From positions 62,001 through 126,000 of the forward strand of contig JBKCNS010000063.1 of assembly GCA_046297095.1 (NCBI GenBank): 64,000 nucleotides of DNA. The letters are read 5' to 3'. The notes under the pieces are model-generated. The model searched no databases. It was not told the origin of the DNA and saw nothing but the letters and a program-made list of their open reading frames with translations. Each line of letters opens with the position of its first letter. Within the stretch, counting starts at the first letter, position 1. The translations under genes were made by a program, and so were the position numbers. This DNA is from JBBATK01 sp046297095 (GTDB taxonomy: Bacteria; Bacteroidota; Ignavibacteria; Kapaibacteriales; NICIL-2). Of this stretch, positions 36,966 through 45,360 are shown one piece after another.

Positions 36966-37928
36966 TTAAAGCCTGAACCCATACCACACCACCGACGGCA
37001 ACAGGCGCACGCAGGGTGCAGGCAGCTTCACGTAGTTCACCGCTTTCTTCAGAAAGCGCAGCCACTCTGCGTCGCCGGGTAGCGCTTCAATGTTGTAATC
37101 CAGCGATACCCACAGCTCATGATAGCCGTTGTACGTATAGTGCGAAGGCCTATCCACGATGTCTTTCACCGAATGCCCAAGGGCAATATTGATGTATGGA
37201 GACCAGTATGCGCGTGCATCGCGGCCAAGCAGCTCGTATACATTGATGCTCAACCAATGATATTGACTTTCGTAATCATTGAAGGCCGATTCGTAATAGC
37301 CGCCTGCCTTGATTTTGGCCGAAGAATTCACCGAGAACTTCGGTCTGAACGAACGAGTCCACGGAACATAATGCTGCATCACCGGCATCAGTGCGCCAAA
37401 GGTGTTTGCTGCCATATCTCCCCAACTGAATCCCAAATACGGCGCAAACACACCGTACTTACCTATGGAATACCCATCGCGTATCTCGATGATGCTCTGA
37501 TGTACCAACGAGAACGCCGCCGCCGACCACACAGCCGTTGTGGTATCTACGCCACCCCACGTTAAGCCTTCGCGCATCACTTCATTGAGCACGTAGCCCG
37601 CCATGGCATGTCCGAACTTGTCGGCGCCATGAGCATACTGCCAATCATCATGGAAGTTTGTATAGAACTCGGGAGCAGGATCGCTCCAATACATCGAGGC
37701 TTGTTTGATTTGCGAAGCAAGAAGAGCTCCGCCATATACAGTACAGAATCCGGCCGTCTTCCATGTGTCTATACCGGTGGAGTTCAAAACAATGGAACGA
37801 TCATTTGCGGAATCGGCTGCAGGTATAATTGCCATGCTTGCATCGTTCACGATGTTGTATGCGTGAAGATCTTCGCTTAACACGAACACGGCAAACACCA
37901 TCACAACAACTACCTTGAAGAAGGTCAT
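36966..37928 (-). CDS. DUF2279-family envelope protein
   Basis: A 320-residue protein with a signal peptide (FKVVVVMVFAVFVLSEDLHA). The central part carries the DUF2279 pattern: WQYAHGADKFGHAMAGYVLNEVMREGLTWGG, then HQSIIEIRDGYSIGKYG and LGFSWGDMAANTFGA, i.e. the conserved DKxGH and GFSWGDMxAN motifs. The family is found in Bacteroidota and has no known function. Its start codon overlaps the stop of the large T9SS protease gene (ATGA), so translation is coupled, which suggests the two act together. Confidence 0.82.
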   Translation of the reverse strand: MTFFKVVVVMVFAVFVLSEDLHAYNIVNDASMAIIPAADSANDRSIVLNSTGIDTWKTAGFCTVYGGALLASQIKQASMYWSDPAPEFYTNFHDDWQYAHGADKFGHAMAGYVLNEVMREGLTWGGVDTTTAVWSAAAFSLVHQSIIEIRDGYSIGKYGVFAPYLGFSWGDMAANTFGALMPVMQHYVPWTRSFRPKFSVNSSAKIKAGGYYESAFNDYESQYHWLSINVYELLGRDARAYWSPYINIALGHSVKDIVDRPSHYTYNGYHELWVSLDYNIEALPGDAEWLRFLKKAVNYVKLPAPCVRLLPSVVWYGFRL

Positions 37929-40900
37929 GGCTCTACGATAAAGGTATGTTTATCAGACGTAGAGCCGCCGGCATACACAATGGCAAAGAGATACACGCCG
38001 GGCTGCACGCGAACAGACTGATCGGTGATCATATTCCAACGCACACCGCCATCGTCATCTCTGGCGGAAACAGATGCAAGCTCCGACCCTTCTACCGACA
38101 TCACCACCACACGCGCACCCGCGGGAACACCTGCAAAGCGAATGTACTCATCGCGAGAAAGCTTACATGGTTGCGGGAATGCAAACTGCGGCGAGGTCTC
38201 GTCTGCGCCATACACCCAGCTGATCATTCGTCCCGGCCCACGTGCCAGCGGCCTACCGCTTTGCGATTCTATGCTCTCGGTAGTGCTCAATGTGTATACA
38301 AAGCCTCTAGTGCCCAGTGGCTTGCTGCTGTCAAAACCCAGCTCTACCAATGTTTGCAAACTGTCGGCAAAGCGAAGCGATGTGATTCGTGTTTGTTCCG
38401 GTGAAACGTATGCATCACTTCGAAGAGCCGATGTGGTTAAGGGCTCGCTCCATTCCAGCGTGAGGGATGTTGGGGTAAGGGCTACTATGCGTTTGATATA
38501 AGTGTCGCAACAGTTGCTGCCGGCCCCCGTAAATATTGCCATCACTGTTCCGCGAACTCCGGGATAGATACTTGTTCCGTGCTCATCGCGAACATTAATG
38601 AAAAGTGTGTCGATCCCCTCGGGCACACCACGAACACGCAGCGCAACAAGTGAATCGGAAAGTACTACTACGCTGCTCACACCAAACTCTCTATTACCCG
38701 AAGCACTCACGAGGAACGACCCCGCATGCAATGATGCAAAGCTCACGGAGCCGCTAAATGCGCAGAGCACTATATCGCGGGCCTTGATGTCCGGCGCTGC
38801 AGAGACAAGCATTACTTCGCTGCTACCGCGCAGAAATCGCTGTCTGCCAAAAGCGAGTGAAATGGTATCGGCGGCAGATCTCATGCTTGCTACAGCATAC
38901 TCGGCGCTCCGGCCTTGGGTGAGGACTACCCCAAACGATGCACTGCTCAGCGTAAACAGTGAATCGCTCTGCTGTCCGTTCACGTCAGCAATCCGGAGCT
39001 TCACTCTGTACGCAACTGCCCGGCGCACGGGAATCCATGAGCAGCGTATAGTATCACGCTGCAGACGTTTCTCCGTAAAAACAGAGGGTGGCGCTAGCGC
39101 CATGCTCGCATTCCACTCCCACCACTCAGAGCGTGCCGATGCTTGCGAGGTAAACACAAGCTCGTTGTTACCATTCGCATCAAGATCGGTGATCATGGCT
39201 GCATTAGACCACGCACCGGCGGTGTACCACAACGGCTCTATGCTCTTGCGCTCTGCGTTGTAATGAAACACGTAGAGATTGGGAAACAGCGACAGAACAA
39301 ACTCATCGCCAAGCTTAGTGTCCAGATTCCCCGCTGCCACACCATTGTAATACGGACGTCCGTATCGCACACCGAAAAATTTATCGCTCCATACCTGCAC
39401 AAAAGGATTCACGGTATCAGCGGTGTGCGCGTACACACGGAATGTCCACACCGATGGCTGCTGATCGCCCGCATCGGTGCGACGTGTAGTAGAGGGAAAG
39501 CCACTCAAAATTTCCGGCTTGCCATCGCCATCCACATCAAGCTCTGTAGTGAACTCAGATCCGGCATCTGCTTCGTCGGTATTCTCTAGCGTCGCCACCG
39601 TTTTCAAGGTACTGCCACTCCACTCACAGATGTGCAGATCGCCGTCGCTGTCGGAGTACGCAATCTCGGTGCGGCCATCGCCGTCGAAATCACCCACAGC
39701 GCCACCCGGCGACGAAAAAGTGTTCACGGTTTTATCTGCAGCAGGGCGTGATGTTGGAATGTGCTCGGCAATTTTTTGATAGGTGCCGTTTGTGTATGCC
39801 CACACTTCCAACGCATCTCCTGCGGACTTCAGCACCCCCGAGGAATCCTTGACTGTTCTGCCCGTACGGTACCCGATAATGTCGTCGCGCTTGTCGCCAT
39901 TTATATCGGCAAAGCGGCAAGCCCAGAACGTATGCGCCAGGGTGTCGGCAAACACAACATCTCCAAAGCGACCATCAGGCATCAATTTCACAACGCGAGT
40001 GTCTCCGCCGGAGTATGTGAGCACCTCCGGAATTCCATCGCCGTCGGAGTCTCCGATGCCGCGGCTGAACCACGGCACGGCCAGCGAGTCCGTCACCCGT
40101 ATCGATGTACCGGAGCGAGCATAGCGGCGAAGCGTGCGCGCCGGCACTGAAACATCGGTGGCGACGAATTCTCTTTTGGATGCAGCTACCGACTGCGGGT
40201 TTACAAACAAACGCGGAGCCTGCCACTCCCCGCGCCGCAGCAGCGTATCGGTACATGCGTCATTGGCAAAGGGCAAGCGAAGCTGCGCAGTGGCGGTATC
40301 GCCGCCTGCGTCTGTTACCACTATACTCACGCTATTATTGGTGTCCGTTACACCGCTCAGATCGAGCAACACGTAATGCAGACTTCCCACACGATCGTCC
40401 GACGCCGATCGCGACGCTCCTTGCGCATTCAGCCGTGCTATGGCGGTAACAGGACGATCACTTTCAATTCTTACTCCTGCGAACCGCACAGAGCCCACCC
40501 ACAACTGCTCGGCAGATGCAGAGGTAATCCGAATGACATTCGGTACCACAACAAAACGAGTGCAACGATGTATCTCACGGCCATTAGAAAGTACCAGGCG
40601 CAAGCGAAGGGTGTACGTTGTATCTCGTGTAAGCTGATCGGCTCTGATTGTTGTGAGAAGTAAAGGTTCTATCACCTGCATAGTTCCACTCTCGATGCGA
40701 AACCACGTTGTGGCATTCATTCCCTCACCAATCTCTACATGCCATTCTTTGAGTAATGGATCCGCAGCGGTTGCAACTACTTTTACCGCAAGTGCTGATG
40801 ATCGCTGAACTGTGGCATCAAGTGTCGGTTGCTCAATAAGGCAAGTACCCTCGCCCTCATACTCCAGTGCGGCGAGTACATCGATACGTCCTGCTCCTGT

Positions 40901-42199
40901 TAACCGCGACCACTTTGATGATTCAAGTGGAACTGCCGTTCGCTCGAATATTTGACGAATACCTGCGGGGCTAAGATCCGGATGTGCTTCCATGAGCAAA
41001 GCGGCGGCCGCTGCCATGATTGGGGCGGAGAAGGAGGTTCCGCTGACCAAGGAATAAAGGTTACCGACATCCGTTGTTTGAATTGATTGCCCGGGTGCAA
41101 CAAGCGACAGCTGCGAATTGTACGAACTGAAAATGGTCTTGAGGTTTTTCGGCGTAGTGGCGCCCACGCTGCACATCCACGGAAAGTCGGAGGGATAGTG
41201 CGCATCCGAGCCTCCGGAGTTTCCCGATGATGCCACAAGAAGTACGTTTCGATCGAATGCGTATCTGGATGCGTCTCGCAGAAGTGCAGAAAATGTTGCA
41301 TCACCAAAACTGCAGTTGATCACGCGAGCGCCATTCTCTACCGCATAGAGTATGGCTGATGCAATATCATCCTCCTCCGCATTACCGGAAATATCAAAAG
41401 CCCGCAGCGCCATGATTCGAGCATCATAGGCAATTCCGCTTATACCTTTACTATTGTCGCGTGCCGCAGCGATTACTCCGCATACATTCGTGCCGTGACT
41501 GCCCTCATCATAGGGAAATGGATCGCGTACCTGCCAGTCGCCAAGGTTCTCCAATCGCTGATCGACAAAGTTGTACCCTATAACATCATCTGTGAATCCA
41601 TTGCCGTCGTTGTCCGTGCCATCTAAGTCGCCGGCTATACCATTTCGGATTTCGCTCACGGGCCAGGGGTCGAAGCGCTTGTTGCCATTCAGATCCTCCG
41701 GAGAGTTGATCCACAATTGTGTTCGCAGATCTTCATGCTCCCAATCGATTCCCGTATCGATAACCCCAACCGTCACTCCCTTGCCCGAGGCAATCTTCCA
41801 AACATCATCGATCTTCAATACATCCAGTGCCCACTGGGTGCTACGCAGAGAGTCGCGAATTTCGGTTTTCTCTACCCGAAATCGGGTAGCCGGCGCGGCG
41901 TACACAATAGGGTACCTCAATCGCCATAAAGCAATAAGACTATCGGCATTTTCCGGAGAATCGCAGCGAACGATGCACCATGACTGCACATCGAGAAGCG
42001 AGGCCTGCGCAGCGCCGGACAACGAAAGCAAGGTGCCCCGCGATGATGCTGCAAATAAACGAGCATCAGGGTTTTGCGCAGAAAACACTCGGGCCTGCTC
42101 CGGCGATGAGAACTTCACGCACACATCGCATGGTGCTGCCGTGTTGGGCATTGCCCACACGAAGCTCCAGAATACAAGAAAAACAACAATGTGTTTCAT
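37925..42199 (-). CDS. Secreted subtilisin-like (S8) protease with FG-GAP-like repeats and T9SS sorting domain
   Basis: A 1424-residue exported protease. Signal peptide (FLVFWSFVWAMPNTA); peptidase S8 domain about residues 120-450 with the triad Asp in VTVGVIDTGIDWEHEDL, His in EGSHGTNVCGVIA and Ser in SGTSFSAPIMAAAAALL. After a beta-rich region there are five or more calcium-binding-type repeats with DxDxDG motifs (GDSDGDGIPEV, DINGDKRDDI, GDFDGDGRTEIAYSD, DVDGDGKPEI, DLDANGNNEL), as in FG-GAP/VCBS propellers. The C-terminus (FPQPCKLSRDEYIRF to GVYLFAIVYAG, KHTFIVEP) matches a type A T9SS sorting domain, so the mature protein is probably cell-surface or secreted. Confidence 0.92.
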   Translation of the reverse strand: MKHIVVFLVFWSFVWAMPNTAAPCDVCVKFSSPEQARVFSAQNPDARLFAASSRGTLLSLSGAAQASLLDVQSWCIVRCDSPENADSLIALWRLRYPIVYAAPATRFRVEKTEIRDSLRSTQWALDVLKIDDVWKIASGKGVTVGVIDTGIDWEHEDLRTQLWINSPEDLNGNKRFDPWPVSEIRNGIAGDLDGTDNDGNGFTDDVIGYNFVDQRLENLGDWQVRDPFPYDEGSHGTNVCGVIAAARDNSKGISGIAYDARIMALRAFDISGNAEEDDIASAILYAVENGARVINCSFGDATFSALLRDASRYAFDRNVLLVASSGNSGGSDAHYPSDFPWMCSVGATTPKNLKTIFSSYNSQLSLVAPGQSIQTTDVGNLYSLVSGTSFSAPIMAAAAALLMEAHPDLSPAGIRQIFERTAVPLESSKWSRLTGAGRIDVLAALEYEGEGTCLIEQPTLDATVQRSSALAVKVVATAADPLLKEWHVEIGEGMNATTWFRIESGTMQVIEPLLLTTIRADQLTRDTTYTLRLRLVLSNGREIHRCTRFVVVPNVIRITSASAEQLWVGSVRFAGVRIESDRPVTAIARLNAQGASRSASDDRVGSLHYVLLDLSGVTDTNNSVSIVVTDAGGDTATAQLRLPFANDACTDTLLRRGEWQAPRLFVNPQSVAASKREFVATDVSVPARTLRRYARSGTSIRVTDSLAVPWFSRGIGDSDGDGIPEVLTYSGGDTRVVKLMPDGRFGDVVFADTLAHTFWACRFADINGDKRDDIIGYRTGRTVKDSSGVLKSAGDALEVWAYTNGTYQKIAEHIPTSRPAADKTVNTFSSPGGAVGDFDGDGRTEIAYSDSDGDLHICEWSGSTLKTVATLENTDEADAGSEFTTELDVDGDGKPEILSGFPSTTRRTDAGDQQPSVWTFRVYAHTADTVNPFVQVWSDKFFGVRYGRPYYNGVAAGNLDTKLGDEFVLSLFPNLYVFHYNAERKSIEPLWYTAGAWSNAAMITDLDANGNNELVFTSQASARSEWWEWNASMALAPPSVFTEKRLQRDTIRCSWIPVRRAVAYRVKLRIADVNGQQSDSLFTLSSASFGVVLTQGRSAEYAVASMRSAADTISLAFGRQRFLRGSSEVMLVSAAPDIKARDIVLCAFSGSVSFASLHAGSFLVSASGNREFGVSSVVVLSDSLVALRVRGVPEGIDTLFINVRDEHGTSIYPGVRGTVMAIFTGAGSNCCDTYIKRIVALTPTSLTLEWSEPLTTSALRSDAYVSPEQTRITSLRFADSLQTLVELGFDSSKPLGTRGFVYTLSTTESIESQSGRPLARGPGRMISWVYGADETSPQFAFPQPCKLSRDEYIRFAGVPAGARVVVMSVEGSELASVSARDDDGGVRWNMITDQSVRVQPGVYLFAIVYAGGSTSDKHTFIVEP

Positions 42200-42260
42200 G
42201 GTTTGCGAGTGTATGCAGCGAGTGATGAGTACGACAGCCCTTGGATTTGACTATTGATCG

Positions 42261-42293
42261 GAAACGTACCGGACGCCGCCCCGGGGCTTCAAA
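42261..42293 (-). promoter_or_regulatory. Promoter of the T9SS protease gene
   Basis: The minus strand has TTTG (42290-42293), a 21-nt spacer, then TACGTTTC (42261-42268), one mismatch from TAnnTTTG. The protease start is about 60 nt downstream. Confidence 0.6.
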
Positions 42294-42439
42294 AGACTGT
42301 GCAATATCTGAGTTTTCGCCTACACATTCAGGATAAACACACCGGAGCAACGATCAATTCAATTATGTAATGAAAATGCACTCTGCGTTAAAATTTATGA
42401 ACAATAACAAAAGTTCTTCCGCGTCTTATGCGATTGTTG

Positions 42440-42447
42440 TACTTTTG
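42440..42447 (+). promoter_or_regulatory. -7 element upstream of the RND efflux operon
   Basis: TACTTTTG matches TAnnTTTG exactly; no clear TTTG sits at the -33 distance. Transcription from about 42453 would give a leader of about 300 nt before the outer-membrane factor gene, most of which can fold. Confidence 0.5.
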
Positions 42448-42479
42448 GAAACTCCGGCAACCGAAATAGTTTCCTGAGT

Positions 42480-42684
42480 ATTTCAAGCGGCAGCCGCCGT
42501 CACACAGAATTGAAATCCCTACGTGCATATGGCAGTTACGCGGCACACCAACCGCAGCAACTCCGTAGGCATTGCAAACAGTAAGGAACCGAAGGGAACA
42601 GCTACATGCTTAGCACTCCCTGGAAGCACCATCTCACCACACCGCCACAACGAGGTTGTTTCCCTTCGGTTCCCGTTTCAGGGA
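42480..42684 (+). ncRNA. Candidate structured RNA / leader of the efflux operon
   Basis: Several nested inverted repeats lie between the promoter element and the first efflux gene. A: ATTTCAA/TTGAAAT (42480-42486, 42510-42516) with inner GCGG/CCGC. B: CCTACG/CGTAGG (42518-42523, 42564-42569) with inner GCGG/CCGC and GTT/AAC. C: a perfect 14-bp helix GGAACCGAAGGGAA/TTCCCTTCGGTTCC (42585-42598, 42660-42673) enclosing hairpins GCTA/TAGC (42601-42604, 42611-42614) and ACAAC/GTTGT (42647-42651, 42655-42659). A possible pseudoknot pairs loop TCCCTG (42617-42622) with CAGGGA (42679-42684). I could not match it to tmRNA, RNase P RNA, SRP RNA, 6S RNA or a known riboswitch. The strand is inferred from the promoter; it could be a cis-regulator or a separate RNA. 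Confidence 0.45.
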
Positions 42685-42755
42685 CAAAAAAAGTATAGAG
42701 TAATATTCGATACCTTCAGCCGATTACCTGTTTTCCTACACCTTCCGGTTCCAGC

Positions 42756-44075
42756 ATGAAACCTTCCGTTGTATTTCTTGCATTGATTGCCAGCACATGT
42801 TCAATGATCGTGCATGCTCAAACAGTGAGTTTGTCGCTCGAGGAAGCAGTCAGCAATGCCGTGGCATCGAGCAGAACTTTGAAGATATCTCGAAGCAAAG
42901 TAAACCAGGCGCAAGCCCGAGAAGATGAAGCCCAGGCAAATCGCCTGCCATCATTACGATTCCAAGGAACATACAACCGGCTTAACGACGTCGGTCCCGT
43001 TCAATTCGACAATCCCTTCGTTCCCGGCTCGAAGATTGTTCTCTCCGATCCCATTCTCAACAGTTATCAACTCAACCTTAGCGCTTCACAGGTGGTGTTT
43101 GCCGGCTTCAGACTGGATGCAGCTAAAGACATCGCCGATCTGGCTGTACAAGCAGCACGTCTCGATGAACAGTCTGATGAAATCTCCGTTCGTTTTGCGG
43201 CCACTACCACGTATTGGTCGTTGTACAAGTTGATGGAATTCAAAAATGCTCTTGGCAAAACAGTACGTCAACTAAATGCCCGAGTTCGCGACGCGGAGCT
43301 TTTGTTCAAAGCCGGAACGCTGAACTCTAATGACGTGCTGAAAATCAAAGTTCAAGCTGCCAATGTTCGAGCCCAGGAACTCGAGATTACGCAACAGGTA
43401 ACATCCGTGGCCGTGGCGCTGAACAATCTGATGGGACGTCCGCTTACAACGATCCCAAACCTAAGTTCGCAGCCCATGTGGACGGAAACCGACGCCACTT
43501 CTGTGCAAGATGCCATTACCAAAGCCCGCGAAGATCGCCCGGACATTCGTGCAACGCAGTTGCGTGTAAAAGCAGCCGAGCGAGGCGCCGACGCTGCCAA
43601 CGGCGGATGGTGGCCCCAGGTGGCAGTGACGGCAACGTACTTGTATGCCAATCCCAATCAACGCATTTTCCCGAACCGACCTCAGTTCGACGGCACCTGG
43701 GCCGTGGGAGTGTCTGCAGGCTGGGATCTGTGGAATTGGATGATACCCACGCATCAAGCTGCTCAGGCGCACGCCCAGGCCGCACAGCTTCAAGAAGGTT
43801 TACTCATGATGCAAGACGGAATCACTGTTGAAGCCATGCAGAACTACATGGCTCTTGCTCCGGCTCGTGAGCGAATTGCCGTGGCCGAACAGGCTGAGGC
43901 TCAAGCCAAGGAAAATTCGACGAATGTAACAAGCAAGTTCACCGCGGGGGCAGCTACCGGAACCGACGTATTGGAATCGGAAGCTATGCTACTCCAAGCA
44001 TCCGCAAACAAGACCACCGCTATTGTGGACTACGAAATAGCTTGGGCCAAGCTTCAGCGCTCGCTGGGTAAATAA
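42756..44075 (+). CDS. TolC-family outer-membrane efflux protein
   Basis: The outer-membrane channel of a tripartite efflux system. The 439 residues have a signal peptide (VVFLALIASTCSMIVHAQ) and two repeated outer-membrane-efflux domains rich in long alpha-helices and heptads (SLEEAVSNAVASSRTLKISRSKVNQAQ, PDIRATQLRVKAAERGADAANGGWWPQV, VAEQAEAQAKENSTNVTSKFTAGAATGTDVLESEAMLLQA), the usual TolC pattern. It is the first gene of a three-gene plus-strand operon, with the adaptor 52 nt downstream. A 77-79-codon open frame upstream ends in TGA overlapping this ATG (ATGA). Confidence 0.92.
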   Translation: MKPSVVFLALIASTCSMIVHAQTVSLSLEEAVSNAVASSRTLKISRSKVNQAQAREDEAQANRLPSLRFQGTYNRLNDVGPVQFDNPFVPGSKIVLSDPILNSYQLNLSASQVVFAGFRLDAAKDIADLAVQAARLDEQSDEISVRFAATTTYWSLYKLMEFKNALGKTVRQLNARVRDAELLFKAGTLNSNDVLKIKVQAANVRAQELEITQQVTSVAVALNNLMGRPLTTIPNLSSQPMWTETDATSVQDAITKAREDRPDIRATQLRVKAAERGADAANGGWWPQVAVTATYLYANPNQRIFPNRPQFDGTWAVGVSAGWDLWNWMIPTHQAAQAHAQAAQLQEGLLMMQDGITVEAMQNYMALAPARERIAVAEQAEAQAKENSTNVTSKFTAGAATGTDVLESEAMLLQASANKTTAIVDYEIAWAKLQRSLGK

Positions 44076-44127
44076 CAGCCGAGTAGTAACAACAGAAAAT
44101 TATAATCAACATCATTTCTCTCTGTGT

Positions 44128-45186
44128 ATGAAAAAAGTTCTTTGGATAGCAGGTGCGATCGCTGTGGTCGTTGTGATGATACTCGTGCTGATGAGTAACA
44201 AAAAAACGATCGAAGAGAAGAATGCAAACAACCTCGTGCAAACGGTGTTTCCCGTTACCGCCATCGCAGTGCGGGATTCCCAGATTACCACGGAACTCTC
44301 TCTGGTAGGAACGATCCTTGCGAACAACGAGGTAAATGTTACTTCCGAAACCGGTGGCCGTATCACTAAGTGCAACATTCGTGTGGGCCAAAGTGTGAGT
44401 GCAGGCTCGGTGCTGTTCGAGGTAGACGATGAGCTGCGTTTGTCGCAACTTCGTTCCGCTGAAGCCCAGTTCGAGAAGGCACGCAAGGATAGCATTCGCA
44501 ATTCCATGTTGCTTCGCGAAAAAACACTACCCGCGGCTCAATGGGATCAGATAGAGTTGCAATACCGTATGGCCGAGCAGCAATATGTGGTGGCGCGTAG
44601 AGCATACAACGATACACGTATAAAGTCTCCCATCTCCGGCATTGTGTCTGCACGCTATGCTGATGTGGGCGCAACGGTAAACAACATGCAGAGCGGAACA
44701 GTAGTAGCGATGATCGTTGATGTATCAAGCTTGAAAGTTCGCTTGCAGGTTGCAGAAAAAGATGTGATCCGAATCTCTGAAGGAGATCGTGTGAGCGTAG
44801 GTTCGGAGCTGTACCCCGGCGAGGTATTCCCCGGTACTATTTCGGCTGTGAGCGAAAAAGGCGACGAAGCTCATACCTACACAGTGGAGGTTCGTATTGC
44901 ACGCACAGCTAAGCTCAAGCCCGGAATGTTTGCACGCGTGGGTTTCTCGCGCAAAGAGAGTCGTGCTTCTTTGGTTATTCCCCGTGAGTCAATTGTGGGA
45001 ACACTTACCAGCGCACGCGTATATGTGGTGATGACGGATAGCAAAGTACAGCTGCGACCGGTGGTTCTTGGTGCAGACATGAATGGTAATGTAGAGGTGC
45101 GAAGCGGACTGCAGGCCGGCGAGCGTGTGGTGGTAACCGGACTGAACGTTATCAGAGACGGCGCATCCGTTCGCGTGAACAACTAG
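44128..45186 (+). CDS. RND efflux periplasmic adaptor (membrane fusion protein)
   Basis: Links the inner-membrane pump to the outer-membrane channel. The 352 residues start with a membrane anchor (VLWIAGAIAVVVVMILVLM), then a lipoyl/barrel-sandwich half (ETGGRITKCNIRVGQSVSAGSVLFEVDD), a short coiled-coil hairpin (about 105-165), the second half (TRIKSPISGIVSARYADVG) and the beta-barrel and membrane-proximal domains (KLKPGMFARVGFSR, GLQAGERVVVTG). It follows the channel gene by 52 nt and precedes the pump by 174 nt. Confidence 0.93.
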   Translation: MKKVLWIAGAIAVVVVMILVLMSNKKTIEEKNANNLVQTVFPVTAIAVRDSQITTELSLVGTILANNEVNVTSETGGRITKCNIRVGQSVSAGSVLFEVDDELRLSQLRSAEAQFEKARKDSIRNSMLLREKTLPAAQWDQIELQYRMAEQQYVVARRAYNDTRIKSPISGIVSARYADVGATVNNMQSGTVVAMIVDVSSLKVRLQVAEKDVIRISEGDRVSVGSELYPGEVFPGTISAVSEKGDEAHTYTVEVRIARTAKLKPGMFARVGFSRKESRASLVIPRESIVGTLTSARVYVVMTDSKVQLRPVVLGADMNGNVEVRSGLQAGERVVVTGLNVIRDGASVRVNN

Positions 45187-45360
45187 TAGTGAATCCCTCT
45201 GCGAGCGTAGCTCACAAGGATATGCAGTAGCACATACATTATTCGTACAACGAGTTTCCCTTACATCTTTCGGCACATGTGTGCAGGTGATCATCAATCG
45301 GTAGCATACCGTGCGTGATTTGCGCCGCCAAAAGATTTCAACGATTTCATTCGTATCCAT

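Noticed and set aside
42581..42614. SRP RNA-like wording (AAGGAACCGAAGGGAACAGC) in the efflux leader
   Set aside because: It resembles the SRP domain IV consensus but lacks the GGAA tetraloop and symmetric loop, and its bases pair perfectly with a distant arm instead.
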